A DNA stretch of 64,000 bases from CBHTSZ01 sp966095765 (GTDB lineage: Bacteria > Patescibacteriota > Saccharimonadia > Saccharimonadales > Saccharimonadaceae): assembly GCA_966095765.1 (NCBI GenBank), contig CBHTSZ010000004.1, positions 1 to 64,000 of the forward strand. The letters run 5' to 3'. A program made the translations under genes and the position numbers. Below, one piece after another: positions 6,344-14,465 of this stretch (its first letter is position 1; every line of letters begins with the position of its first letter). The notes under the pieces were generated by a model. It was not told the DNA's origin and ran no database searches. It saw only the letters and a program-made list of their open reading frames with translations.

Positions 6344-7313
6344 GTCGCTTACCTCTTCTCGACCAGCGCCAAGCTGCGGCACCTATGACAAAGAGAGTAC
6401 CCACGAACAGGCTCATGAGCGCATATCGGGTACTTGTCGTGACAAAGGCGCTAAAGAGAGCGTTCGTCAGCTCAGAGATGAGTGCATAGATGCCGTCGGA
6501 GCTTGCTGGCACGAGACTGCGGATAATCGGTTGGGTTAGCCAAATGAGAAGCGCTCCACCCACGAGACTTACGCCTACCGCGAGAACTCCCAGCGACCGG
6601 CGACTGATAACAAGAAAGAGTGAGACAAGGACAAAGAGCGCGATAGCGACATAATTCAGTACCCATAGGTAGTTGAGGTAGGTTGGTAGTTGCTTGAGCC
6701 CGCTAGGGTTGCCACCTGTTAGTGCAAACGTTTCGGGGGTGATCGTGTTGCCTATCGGCAGCTCATCAGTCTCAAGAGTGGCCATGGCTACGCTTGTCGC
6801 CTCTGTAACTGCGATGTATACCGGAATGCATTTGTCGACGAGTACAGCTTCCTCGGGCGGGTAGCGATAATCACCGCAACTAGGAAGCATCGTGAGCTTT
6901 TTGCCAAGTTGAACCTCTAGGACTCGGTAGAACAACTCCACCTTGTCGGAGAGATCGATAGAAAAGCTTATCTCCGGCTCTTTGCTATCGATCCATCGGT
7001 ACAGTGCGTCGACAGCTGGCGTGAACCGCTGCTCCATCACCTCTGTCGGTAGGGTTTCGGCTAATATCTTTCGGAGCAGACTATCGTCAACGATGGTGTT
7101 CTCCGGGTAGCGCTCTTGGACGACAGTCCGCAACTTTTCGACGAGAACGGTATCGCGCAGCTTTTCATACGCCCCTGCTTTAGCTAACTGGGTTTTTGCT
7201 ATGTTGCTATCGAGCACGGTCGTCTGTAGCGCGCGGTACTGCAGGACGAAGGTAGTGAGCAGCATGAGTAGAATTACCCAAACCGTCAGCGTAAAGCCTC
7301 GCCATACTTTCAT
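6336..7313 (-). CDS. Hypothetical membrane protein with large exported domain
   Basis: 325 aa. I chose the ATG at 7313 because a TACAAT box (minus strand, 7320-7325) ends 6 nt before it; an earlier ATG at 7331 would overlap that box. One N-terminal helix (about 8-26) leads to an exported domain of about 180 aa with two cysteines (LPSCGDYRY and VDKCIPVY) that could form a disulphide. Three C-terminal helices follow (about 215-238, 242-262, 290-312) and a basic tail. It forms an operon with the 154-aa membrane protein. No named family is recognised. Confidence 0.68.
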   Translation of the reverse strand: MKVWRGFTLTVWVILLMLLTTFVLQYRALQTTVLDSNIAKTQLAKAGAYEKLRDTVLVEKLRTVVQERYPENTIVDDSLLRKILAETLPTEVMEQRFTPAVDALYRWIDSKEPEISFSIDLSDKVELFYRVLEVQLGKKLTMLPSCGDYRYPPEEAVLVDKCIPVYIAVTEATSVAMATLETDELPIGNTITPETFALTGGNPSGLKQLPTYLNYLWVLNYVAIALFVLVSLFLVISRRSLGVLAVGVSLVGGALLIWLTQPIIRSLVPASSDGIYALISELTNALFSAFVTTSTRYALMSLFVGTLFVIGAAAWRWSRRGKRHA

Positions 7314-7378
7314 ACAGTCATTGTAGCCCATTTCACAGCGGTCGGCGAATTTATAGATGAGGTAGTATAGAAATACCT

Positions 7379-7469
7379 GGAGAGGTGTCTGAGTGGTTGA
7401 AGGTGCCGCTCTCGAAAAGCGGTGTGCGGTTTCCCCGTACCGGGAGTTCGAATCTCCCCCTCTCCGCCA
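7379..7469 (+). tRNA. tRNA-Ser (anticodon CGA)
   Basis: 91 nt. Acceptor GGAGAGG/CCTCTCC, discriminator G, CCA encoded; anticodon stem CCGCT/AGCGG with loop CTCGAAA gives CGA for UCG codons. Long variable arm as expected for serine. The sequence outside the anticodon and variable arms closely matches tRNA-Ser(UGA). Confidence 0.95.
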
Positions 7470-7516
7470 AGAGAAAGACGATCGGGTATGGCATCTGGTC
7501 GTTTTTCTTTTGGCCG
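7464..7516 (+). terminator. Terminator of tRNA-Ser(CGA), stem includes the CCA end
   Basis: CCGCCAAGAGAAAGACGA (7464-7481) pairs with the complementary stretch around 7499-7516 (TCGTTTTTCTTTTGGC) with few mismatches. The T run lies inside the right arm. Confidence 0.7.
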
Positions 7517-7519
7517 AAG

Positions 7520-7550
7520 AAGCGGGGCAAGTGAAACCCCCCGCTGGCTG
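7520..7550 (-). terminator. Likely terminator of the Band-7 gene
   Basis: On the minus strand GCGGGG...CCCCGC forms a stem (about 7529-7551) followed by TTCTT. It lies downstream of the Band-7 stop codon at 7577. Confidence 0.5.
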
Positions 7551-7576
7551 CGAGGGGCTATTGAGGCCTGGAAGCG

Positions 7577-8320
7577 TCAGCTTGCGCTGACACCACCTTC
7601 GATGGCCTCGAGGTGACGGGTGCCGTCACCGGACGGGTTGTCTGCGGCGAGGATGGCGGCAATCTTCTCCGGAGGGAGCGGTGACTGCCTGATCGCTGCC
7701 GACAGCTCCGAGACGGGCCGGGGTACGAGTTCGGTGACGAGGACATCGAACACCTTTGAGCCGTACTTTTCCTCCAGACGCTTCTTTCGCGCCTTTTTCA
7801 TGCCCTTCTCGATCTCATCTGCCGAAGCACCGGACTCCACGAGTTTCCGCAGACTGCGCTTGAGAATGGTCGTGATCTGTTTTACGTTCTCGGCGTTGTC
7901 CATGTCGCTCTTGTCGTTGTCTTCGGCGAAGTAGATTCGCGCGATGAGTGCGGCCCGGGTGTTGATAACCCGGATCTGCACAGCCACGTCGTAGCGGTAG
8001 ATCAGCTCATCGCGCCGGACTTCGCCGAGCAGATCGATCTGACCGACGGCCAACGGGGCCTTCCGAACGTTGGTGAAGCCGGTGATGAAGAAGTGGGGCC
8101 CAGGCCCCAGCTTCCACAGCTTGACTCCGAAGAACTCTCGGATGCCGCCTTCGTTCGGACCGATGTTGCGGAACCCGACGTGGTGCTTGAAGATGCCGAA
8201 GATGAGCGACCCGATCAAGACGGCGAAGAGAACTCCCCTCCAACCGAGCTGGATGTAGGTGTCGTACTCGAGCCACTTCTCCAATGCGCTCGCGGACATA
8301 GGTACTACTTGCGCAATCAT
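7577..8320 (-). CDS. Band-7/SPFH domain protein (prohibitin-like), GC-rich island gene
   Basis: 247 aa. An N-terminal membrane segment (about 28-45) precedes an SPFH/Band-7-like domain (about 50-200) with GPNEGGIREFFGVKL, GPGPHFFITGF and a typical YRYDVAVQIRV beta region. A charged helical stretch follows (ADEIEKGMKKARKKRLEEKYG). SPFH proteins form ring-like membrane scaffolds. The ATG has a very strong SD (GGGAGGTGA). GC content and codon choice are visibly higher than in the adjacent HIT and membrane-protein genes, suggesting a different origin. Confidence 0.75.
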   Translation of the reverse strand: MIAQVVPMSASALEKWLEYDTYIQLGWRGVLFAVLIGSLIFGIFKHHVGFRNIGPNEGGIREFFGVKLWKLGPGPHFFITGFTNVRKAPLAVGQIDLLGEVRRDELIYRYDVAVQIRVINTRAALIARIYFAEDNDKSDMDNAENVKQITTILKRSLRKLVESGASADEIEKGMKKARKKRLEEKYGSKVFDVLVTELVPRPVSELSAAIRQSPLPPEKIAAILAADNPSGDGTRHLEAIEGGVSAS

Positions 8321-8419
8321 GATTCACCTCCCGGTTGGATCGTGTTTGTGTGTCACAAGCTTATGTTCAGCGTAACACCATGCAACTATTTGGCAAGGTG
8401 TCAAAAACTCATCGTTTTG

Positions 8420-8425
8420 TATACT
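8420..8425 (+). promoter_or_regulatory. -10 element (TATACT) of the HIT gene
   Basis: TATACT ends 8 nt before the ATG at 8434; no SD site lies between, so the transcript is essentially leaderless. Confidence 0.55.
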
Positions 8426-8433
8426 AGTCTCAT

Positions 8434-8829
8434 ATGCAAGAACCAAGTATTTTTACAAAGATTATCCGGGGCGAAATCCCGAGTCACAAGGTCTATGAAG
8501 ACGAGAAAACGCTCGCGTTTCTCGATATCTACTCACCTGTCGAAGGGCACACACTTGTGATTCCGAAGAACCAAGTAGAGTTTGTGTGGGATCTTGGCGA
8601 TGAAGACTATGAGGCAGTTATGGCGACAACCAAAAAGGTAGCACACAGGCTTCGTGAAGTACTTGGCTCGCCGTATATTGGCGAAAAAGTGGTGGGCGTC
8701 GATGTACCGCATGCACATATCCACTTGATCCCTTTCACTACTACCGAGGAATATCATCGAGCAGGCATGGAAAATGCCGAGCCTGACCATGAGGTGCTCG
8801 CAGCACTCGCAGCTAGGTTGGCGTTTTAG
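8434..8829 (+). CDS. HIT family nucleotide-binding hydrolase
   Basis: 131 aa, the standard length for a single-domain histidine-triad protein. The active-site motif HAHIHLIPF is at residues 91-99; the middle histidine is the nucleophile in this family, which hydrolyses or transfers nucleoside phosphoramidates and related nucleotides. The N-terminal IIRGEIPSHKVYEDE segment is typical of the HinT branch. rlmH starts 2 nt after the stop, forming a two-gene operon. Confidence 0.93.
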   Translation: MQEPSIFTKIIRGEIPSHKVYEDEKTLAFLDIYSPVEGHTLVIPKNQVEFVWDLGDEDYEAVMATTKKVAHRLREVLGSPYIGEKVVGVDVPHAHIHLIPFTTTEEYHRAGMENAEPDHEVLAALAARLAF

Positions 8830-8831
8830 GT

Positions 8832-9290
8832 ATGAAACAGGTGCTACTCTCAGTTGGAAAGCGACATGATCCTGCGCTGAGCGCGGCTATTGAGGACTTT
8901 ACGACGCGCCTTAACCGGGAGGTGGAGACAGTATGGCACCTTATCAAGCCGAGTGGCGCAGATGAGTTGACTGCACGGCGCGTTGAGAGCGCCGCTGTGC
9001 TCGATTTTGTGCGGAGCGATGACTTTGTCGTGTTGCTTGATGAACGTGGCAACGAGCTCAGCTCAAAGGCTCTGAGCGCACACTATGATGACTGGCTTAC
9101 CCGTCCCGGCCGTATCGTCTTTGTGATCGGGGGTGCGTATGGCGTTGATGAAGCGCTGAGAGCACGGGCCGATTACATCCTCTCCCTATCAAAACTCGTC
9201 TTTCCGCATCAACTCGTACGGCTCATCCTGACCGAGCAGCTCTACCGCGCACGGATGATTTCCAAAAACCACCCATATCACCATAGTTGA
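8832..9290 (+). CDS. rlmH: 23S rRNA (pseudouridine-1915-N3)-methyltransferase RlmH
   Basis: 152 aa, full family length. It is a SPOUT-class SAM-dependent methyltransferase acting on helix 69 of 23S rRNA in assembled ribosomes. Family motifs are all present: VLLDERG at about 73-79, the knot region FVIGGAYG at about 97-104, LSLSKLVFPHQLVR at about 118-131, and the C-terminal EQLYRARMI...NHPYHH. It is the second gene of the HIT operon. Confidence 0.95.
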   Translation: MKQVLLSVGKRHDPALSAAIEDFTTRLNREVETVWHLIKPSGADELTARRVESAAVLDFVRSDDFVVLLDERGNELSSKALSAHYDDWLTRPGRIVFVIGGAYGVDEALRARADYILSLSKLVFPHQLVRLILTEQLYRARMISKNHPYHHS

Positions 9291-9315
9291 CAAAATGTAA
9301 AGCTTATGCTAATAT
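9287..9315 (+). promoter_or_regulatory. Consensus promoter for the 116-aa lipoprotein gene, leaderless
   Basis: TTGACA at 9287-9292, 17-nt spacer, TAATAT at 9310-9315, then 6 nt to the ATG at 9322. The -35 overlaps the end of rlmH. The geometry places +1 at the ATG. Confidence 0.75.
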
Positions 9316-9321
9316 GTTTGC

Positions 9322-9672
9322 ATGAGTAACGAAAACCAAAACACTCTTCCGACAAGCCAAACGACAAACAACGAAACACTTAAGAAGCGAAAAAAGATCG
9401 CCGTTAAATATATCGGTGGAGCTGCTGCGGTTCTTGCCCTCGGTACGGCCTGTAGTCCTCTGGGTAGTCCTGAGATGACCGGCACCCAAACCGTTACGGT
9501 TAACCCAGGTGATACGCTCAACGATCTAATCAACGAGCACGTCGATGGTGGCGCAAGCCACACTGGCGAGGTGCGTGTTGAAGTAAAGAACGACCCTGAT
9601 AACGCAGATGTGTTTGAAAACGGTCAGCTTGACCCTGGAGAAGAGCTCGAACTTCCCGAAAAAGTACAGTAA
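9322..9672 (+). CDS. Putative lipoprotein of unknown function
   Basis: 116 aa. A long, polar, N/T-rich N-terminus (about 1-27) with a basic KKRKK stretch precedes a hydrophobic segment and a lipobox-like LGTAC (cysteine at about residue 44). The late position of the lipobox is unusual. The exported part includes VNPGDTLNDLINEHV, reminiscent of a LysM start but too short for a full domain, and ends in a D/E-rich stretch. Transcribed from a consensus promoter with no leader; likely co-transcribed with the next secreted protein. Confidence 0.65.
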   Translation: MSNENQNTLPTSQTTNNETLKKRKKIAVKYIGGAAAVLALGTACSPLGSPEMTGTQTVTVNPGDTLNDLINEHVDGGASHTGEVRVEVKNDPDNADVFENGQLDPGEELELPEKVQ

Positions 9673-9703
9673 CAGTCACTTCGAAAACCAAAAGACCACC
9701 ACA

Positions 9704-10060
9704 ATGATCAAAACTATTTCGAAACTATTCGCCAACGCCCTGCTCATCCAGATGATGTGTGTGTCGGTTGTCCTCTCGCATATGCATGCCAAGGACGCGG
9801 TATCGATATCCGTGAGCAACCCAAGTGCAAATAAGCTTGGTGCGACCGATATCACCGCAAAAGCACTTGGTGACCTCCATCACCACATCGACAAAGCGAG
9901 TGTCAAAAATATCCATAGTGACGCCTCATCGACCGCAGCCCGTACCCGTGAGTTAAATCCGCTTGCAGCAGAGACGACCGACGATTCACTCTCAGGTCGG
10001 ATACATGACTTTATGCTTCGCTTCCGAGTCGTTGCAAGCCTCATCTACGCATACGTCTAA
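9704..10060 (+). CDS. Small secreted protein of unknown function
   Basis: 118 aa. I chose the ATG at 9704 because the residues before it are not signal-like and an earlier start would overlap the upstream gene. The N-terminus is a signal-like hydrophobic stretch (about 8-27, LFANALLIQMMCVSVVL), followed by a histidine-rich segment (DLHHHIDKASVKNIH). A C-terminal amphipathic or hydrophobic end (FRVVASLIYAYV) closes it. It lies 31 nt after the lipoprotein gene and ends at a strong terminator, so the two form a unit. No family recognised. Confidence 0.55.
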   Translation: MIKTISKLFANALLIQMMCVSVVLSHMHAKDAVSISVSNPSANKLGATDITAKALGDLHHHIDKASVKNIHSDASSTAARTRELNPLAAETTDDSLSGRIHDFMLRFRVVASLIYAYV

Positions 10061-10090
10061 AAAAACAGCCCTCACCGGGGCTGTTTTTTA
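10061..10090. terminator. Bidirectional terminator between secreted protein gene and valS
   Basis: AAAAAACAGCCC, short loop, GGGCTGTTTTTT; stem of 8 bp with flanking A and T runs, serving convergent transcripts. Confidence 0.88.
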
Positions 10091-10097
10091 TATGTAC

Positions 10098-12644
10098 CTA
10101 CAGTACTTCGAGCTCACGGCTCAAGCGTTTGAAGAGCTGCTCTTGCTCTGTTAGCTGGGTACGTGTTTCTTCGACGACCTTCGGTGGGGCTTGGGCGACG
10201 TAGTTGGCGTTAGCGAGGCGGGCTTGCAAGGCATCGATCCGAGCACGGGTTTCACCGAGACGGGTTTCGAGCTTTGACTGGTGTTCATAGAGGACTTCTT
10301 CGGTAACTTCGAGCCAGGCTTCCCTGTTTGGGACGGCCAGACGGAGACCTTTTGGCTGTTCGGTGTATTTGACTGCCTCGAGACGTGCGAGGCGCGCCAG
10401 AAGCTCTTCGTTGTCGGCAATCAACGAGTCGCTGCCGTAGATGAGTGTTTGCTTGCCACCGGGCAGTTCGATCGCAACGAAGCGGGCTTCTGTGATGAGT
10501 GCACGGAGCTGTTCGAACTCAGCAGCTGCGATCTCGTTACACTCCGTCTTTATTGGCCACGGGCACGATACGAGTGGTGTCTGGGTGCGTTCAAGTGTCG
10601 TCCAGATGGCTTCCGTTACAAACGGTGCAAATGGATGTGCCAGCGTCAGGCAGGTTTCAAGTACCCAGGCGAGAACCGATGGGTTCGGGTCAAGCTTGCT
10701 TGCCTCGAGATACCAGTCAGCAACGTCATTCCAGATGGTGTGATAGACAGCGTCGCTTGCTTCGGCGAATCGGTAGCCTTCGAGATGAGTTTCGACGGTT
10801 TGTCGGGCAGCCTCGAGACGAGAAATCACCCAGTGGTCAGCGATCGTTTTTGGCTCAGGCGTGTTCCCTGCGTGCTCGTTGATGTGCGGTTCGATAAATC
10901 GCGCCATATTCCAGAGTTTGTTGCAGAAGTTTCGCCCTGCCACCACGCTCGCAGTTGAGAACGCCTGGTTCTGCCCTGCTGAGCGTTTGGCGATGATACC
11001 AAGACGGAGCGCGTCAGATCCGTATGCGCTCACGATTTCCATCGGGTTGATGACATTACCTTTGCTCTTGCTCATCTTTTGTCCACGTTCGTCGAGCACC
11101 ATGCCGTGCATGTAGACGTTTTTGAACGGTACCTGATCTGTTCGGTAGAGCCCGAGCATGACCATGCGCGCAACCCAACGGTCAAGCAGGTCACTTCCCG
11201 TCTCCATCATATCGGTAGGATAAAAGCGCTTTAGTTTGCCATCTTCCTCGAGAGCATCGGTGACGATGTACGGCCACTGGCCCGAGCTAAACCAGGTGTC
11301 AAAAGTGTCTTCTTCGCGACGGTAAATCTTGCCATCGATAGTGATCGTTTCTTCTTCAACACGATCATCAAAGATCCAGTCATCAGGATCCTCAGTATTT
11401 TGGAAGGCTGGGATCGGAATACCCCAAGGGATTTGGCGAGAAAGGTTCCAGTCACGGAGATTGTCGAGGTACTGAACGACGAGCTTACCCTTTGAAGCAG
11501 GCGTAAACTCGATCTCGCCCTGCTCTATCGCGGTTTTTGCACGCTGTGCGAGAGGTCGTACCTTCAGGAACCACTGTTCCTTGAGGAGTGGCTGGATACG
11601 AGTACCGCACTTGTAGCAGTGTCCAACAGCGTGCGTGAGGTCCTCGGTCTTTTTGAGGCTGTCTTCGGCCTGGAGCGCCGCCAGGATGCGCTTTCGTGCC
11701 TCAAGACTGTCGAGTCCGGCAAACTGCTTCCCTGCCGCCTCCGTCATCTTGCCGTCGTGGCCGATGACCGTGATCGCCTCTAAGGAGTGACGTTGACCGA
11801 TCTCGTAGTCGGTTGGATCATGCGCTGGCGTTACCTTGACGGCACCGGTACCGAAATCTTTTTCAACTGCTTCATCGGCGACGATCGGGATTTCGCGTTT
11901 GATGACTGGGATCTGGACTCGCTGACCGATGAGGTCTTTGTAACGTTCGTCTTCAGGGTGAACCGCAATGGCCGTATCGCCAAGGAGCGTTTCGGGACGG
12001 GTCGTTGCAACTAGGATCTCCCCTACTCTATCGAGGAGTGGATAGGCAATCGTCCAGAGCGAGTCGTGTTCCTCGCGGTGCTCTACCTCGATGTCGGCAA
12101 AGCTGGTCTGGTGGAATGTACAGTAGTTAACGATACGCTCACCTCTGTAAATAAGCTCATCATCCCAGAGTTTCTTGAAGGTACCATACACGGTGTCGAT
12201 AACTTTCTCATCGAGCGTAAAGACGAGGTCATCCCAGCTTGCACTCGTACCGAGAGCGCGGAGCTGTAGTTCCATGTCACCCCTTCGGGCAGCCACAAAG
12301 TCCCAAACTTGTTGGTATAAGTTTTCACGTGAAAAGTCGAACCGACTCTTCCCTTGTTTCTGAAGCTCTTTTTCGTAGACAACCCAAGTCTCGAAACCGG
12401 CGTGGTCAGCCCCCGGGATGTAGATAGCATCACGGCCACGCATGCGCTGGTAGCGGACGAGGATGTCCTTGAGGTTCATATCGAGTGCATGGCCGATATG
12501 GAGGTTTCCGTTGGCGTTTGGCGGCGGCATGATGACAGAGAAGGGCTCACCCTTTCCGGTTGGTACAAAAGCTCCGCTAGACTCCCAGAGCGCATAGATG
12601 GTTGGTTCGTACTGGTCGGGTTCGTAGACTTTGGGAAGTTTCAT
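10098..12644 (-). CDS. valS: Valine--tRNA ligase
   Basis: 848 aa from the ATG at 12644 (a TTG one codon upstream is less likely). Class Ia synthetase that charges tRNA-Val and edits misactivated threonine. The HIGH-type motif is NGNLHIGHA at about residues 45-53 and the KMSKSKGN motif lies at about 514-521. The CP1 editing insertion lies between them (TTRPETLLGDTAIAVHP). The C-terminal ~70 aa form the usual coiled coil (LETRLGETRARIDALQARLA). Length is normal. It is monocistronic with a structured leader. Confidence 0.96.
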   Translation of the reverse strand: MKLPKVYEPDQYEPTIYALWESSGAFVPTGKGEPFSVIMPPPNANGNLHIGHALDMNLKDILVRYQRMRGRDAIYIPGADHAGFETWVVYEKELQKQGKSRFDFSRENLYQQVWDFVAARRGDMELQLRALGTSASWDDLVFTLDEKVIDTVYGTFKKLWDDELIYRGERIVNYCTFHQTSFADIEVEHREEHDSLWTIAYPLLDRVGEILVATTRPETLLGDTAIAVHPEDERYKDLIGQRVQIPVIKREIPIVADEAVEKDFGTGAVKVTPAHDPTDYEIGQRHSLEAITVIGHDGKMTEAAGKQFAGLDSLEARKRILAALQAEDSLKKTEDLTHAVGHCYKCGTRIQPLLKEQWFLKVRPLAQRAKTAIEQGEIEFTPASKGKLVVQYLDNLRDWNLSRQIPWGIPIPAFQNTEDPDDWIFDDRVEEETITIDGKIYRREEDTFDTWFSSGQWPYIVTDALEEDGKLKRFYPTDMMETGSDLLDRWVARMVMLGLYRTDQVPFKNVYMHGMVLDERGQKMSKSKGNVINPMEIVSAYGSDALRLGIIAKRSAGQNQAFSTASVVAGRNFCNKLWNMARFIEPHINEHAGNTPEPKTIADHWVISRLEAARQTVETHLEGYRFAEASDAVYHTIWNDVADWYLEASKLDPNPSVLAWVLETCLTLAHPFAPFVTEAIWTTLERTQTPLVSCPWPIKTECNEIAAAEFEQLRALITEARFVAIELPGGKQTLIYGSDSLIADNEELLARLARLEAVKYTEQPKGLRLAVPNREAWLEVTEEVLYEHQSKLETRLGETRARIDALQARLANANYVAQAPPKVVEETRTQLTEQEQLFKRLSRELEVL

Positions 12645-12647
12645 CAA

Positions 12648-12757
12648 TATTTCCGTTTATTCACGTGAAAATTTTCACAAATCCACTCAACTCTGTGTCG
12701 TTACACAGGAGGAAGTGTCTCCGGTTTCCTCACGTGTTTGTTTCTAGGGATATTGTA
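12648..12757 (-). promoter_or_regulatory. valS promoter and structured leader
   Basis: On the minus strand a TACAAT box (12752-12757) gives a leader of about 100 nt. The leader can form GAGGAA/TTCCTC and TGTGT/ACACA hairpins, and a perfect 14-nt palindrome GTGAAAATTTTCAC (about 12665-12678) lies next to the start codon. No T-box core sequence is present. Regulation by leader structure is possible but unproven. Confidence 0.4.
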
Positions 12758-12795
12758 GCACGAACAGGGGAGGGCTGTGCCTGATTGTGTAAAAG

Positions 12796-12888
12796 CTCAA
12801 CCCAAATTCTCAAATATTGTGAGAGTTTGGGTTGAGAGACAGAGAGACGGCTACGACGGGTGGCTGCAGTTTCGCAGCCACCCGTCGT
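12796..12888 (-). terminator. Two hairpins downstream of the 134-aa gene
   Basis: A 15-bp perfect stem ACGACGGGTGGCTGC (12853-12867) / GCAGCCACCCGTCGT (12874-12888), and a second long stem CTCAACCCAAA (12796-12806) / TTTGGGTTGAG (12826-12836). On the minus strand the second is followed by CTTTTAC. Together they end the 134-aa gene's transcript. Confidence 0.7.
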
Positions 12889-12892
12889 TTAC

Positions 12893-13297
12893 TCAAGGAC
12901 GGTCCGGCACGTCAACCGGACAGGTTGAACCGTCACGGTAGGCAACCCAGAGCCGTGGAGGCATCAGCGTGCCCCAGGTAGTGTAGCCGCGATCCTTGCC
13001 ATAGATCCACGAGTACTCGTCGAGCACCACGATGGCAAAAGGACCGCCAAAGCTGTTGACGTGCTTGATCACCAGCCTGTTGGTGTCTGGCAGGGGAAGG
13101 GGAACCTCCTCATTCTCCATCGACCTGAGATAGTACCCCGGGTAGTACTTGTCGACGAGGTCAGAATCATCGAGAAAGAACTCTTTGAAACTTGTCATGG
13201 TAACCGCGAGCTCCTCACTCCCGGTTTCATATTCGCTGCTGATCTGCGTGATCTGCTCGGGAGTAACGTCCCCGATGACCAGGATTTGGTTGCTCAC
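12893..13297 (-). CDS. Orphan hypothetical protein in a GC-rich island
   Basis: 134 aa, GTG start. No signal peptide or membrane segment; the composition is mixed acidic with many aromatic residues (YYPGYYLR, YSWIYGKDRGYTTWG). I do not recognise a family. On the minus strand, TTGACT, a 16-nt spacer and TAAAAT form a promoter, followed by a CCGTAGG/CCTACGG hairpin and an AGAGAGAC stretch before the GTG. Codon use is GC-richer than in valS and tsaD on either side, which suggests transfer or a young orphan. Confidence 0.6.
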   Translation of the reverse strand: MSNQILVIGDVTPEQITQISSEYETGSEELAVTMTSFKEFFLDDSDLVDKYYPGYYLRSMENEEVPLPLPDTNRLVIKHVNSFGGPFAIVVLDEYSWIYGKDRGYTTWGTLMPPRLWVAYRDGSTCPVDVPDRP

Positions 13298-13376
13298 GTT
13301 TGTCTCTCTGTCTGGTGCGCCGTAGGGGATCCTACGGAATATGCCTATTTTAGAATAAAAATAGACAAAGTCAACT

Positions 13377-14423
13377 TTATGCCCAAGCAGTTTTTGTCAT
13401 CGAGAGGGAAGGGATGATCTCGAGGTCGCGAGGGTCGGTCGGTTCGTTTTTCTGAGCATAGTAATAACCGAGAGAGGCGATCATAGCGGCATTGTCAGTA
13501 CAGAGGTTGATTGGGGCATACTCGATGTCCAGAGGTAATCGTTCGCTGAGTTGACGACGCAACTCCTGGTTAGCGGCAACTCCGCCGGCGATGACAACAC
13601 TCGCCGGTGAATAGTCATGGAAGGCCTTTTCAGCTTTATCAACCAAGGTTTCGACGGCAATACGCTGGAAGCTGGCAGCGATATCTGCTCTGAGAGCGTC
13701 TGAGACACGTTCTGGCAGCTGATGGGATGGAAAGTCGTAAGCAACACCGGTTTCGGCCTGTACCGTCCTTAGAACGGCTGTTTTGAGACCGGAAAAGCTG
13801 AAGTCATAGGCTCCTTGCATGCGAGCCTTCGGAAACGTGAAGGCGTGCGGGTTGCCGGACTCTGCGGCACGAGCGATCGAAGGACCGCCAGGGTAGGGGA
13901 GACCGATGATCTTGGCCACTTTGTCAAACGCTTCGCCGACCGCATCATCCTGGGTCTGTCCGAGGAGTTCGTAGTCACCATGGTCACGGAAGAGGACGAG
14001 CTGTGAGTGACCGCCAGAGACGATGAGTGCCAGAACAGGGAAGGCAGGGGCCTTTTCGATCAAGAAGTTGGCGTAGACGTGACCTTCGACGTGGTGGATA
14101 GGGTAGAGAGGTTTGTTCTTGAGGAGCGCCAAGGTGCGTGCCGCAAGCGTACCGATGAGAAGGCTGCCAACTAGGCCGGGAGCATAGGTCACGGCGATGG
14201 CGTCGATATCATTCCAGGTAGACTCGGCATCGGTGAGAGCCTTCTCGATAACCGGCAGGACTACTTCGAGGTGAGAGCGAGCTGCTACCTCTGGTACGAC
14301 GCCGCCGTACGCACTGTGGATGTCGATCTGCGAGTTGACGACATTGGAAAGGAGCCGCCTGCCGTCCTGCACGACGCTCGCAGCGGTTTCATCACAACTA
14401 CTCTCAATACCGAGTATTTTCAT
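13377..14423 (-). CDS. tsaD: tRNA N6-adenosine threonylcarbamoyltransferase
   Basis: 348 aa, typical length. TsaD transfers threonylcarbamoyl from TsaC-made TC-AMP to A37 of ANN-decoding tRNAs, working with TsaB and TsaE. The N-terminal MKILGIESSCDET motif, the metal-binding HHVEGH at about residues 108-113, SGGHSQL at about 135 and the NAAMIA stretch near the C-terminus are all present. A TACAAT box (minus strand, 14431-14436) ends 7 nt before the ATG, so the mRNA is leaderless. It is divergent from the Mur ligase gene. Confidence 0.96.
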   Translation of the reverse strand: MKILGIESSCDETAASVVQDGRRLLSNVVNSQIDIHSAYGGVVPEVAARSHLEVVLPVIEKALTDAESTWNDIDAIAVTYAPGLVGSLLIGTLAARTLALLKNKPLYPIHHVEGHVYANFLIEKAPAFPVLALIVSGGHSQLVLFRDHGDYELLGQTQDDAVGEAFDKVAKIIGLPYPGGPSIARAAESGNPHAFTFPKARMQGAYDFSFSGLKTAVLRTVQAETGVAYDFPSHQLPERVSDALRADIAASFQRIAVETLVDKAEKAFHDYSPASVVIAGGVAANQELRRQLSERLPLDIEYAPINLCTDNAAMIASLGYYYAQKNEPTDPRDLEIIPSLSMTKTAWA

Positions 14424-14452
14424 CTGTTACATTGTAGCGCCAGTATCCGTAG

Positions 14453-14458
14453 TATCAT
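14453..14458 (+). promoter_or_regulatory. -10 element (TATCAT) of the Mur ligase gene
   Basis: TATCAT ends 7 nt before the ATG at 14466. It lies back to back with the tsaD -10 box in a 42-bp divergent interval; both transcripts are leaderless. Confidence 0.5.
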
Positions 14459-14465
14459 AGAGGTT

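Noticed and set aside
7393..7616. Short plus-strand ORFs starting within tRNA-Ser(CGA)
   Set aside because: They begin inside the tRNA and run through its terminator.
10281..10958. A 225-codon plus-strand frame opposite valS
   Set aside because: It is antisense to the conserved C-terminal part of valS and has no ribosome-binding site.
12648..12757. T-box riboswitch upstream of valS
   Set aside because: The leader is structured but lacks the T-box core and a terminator/antiterminator pair; it is also only ~100 nt long.
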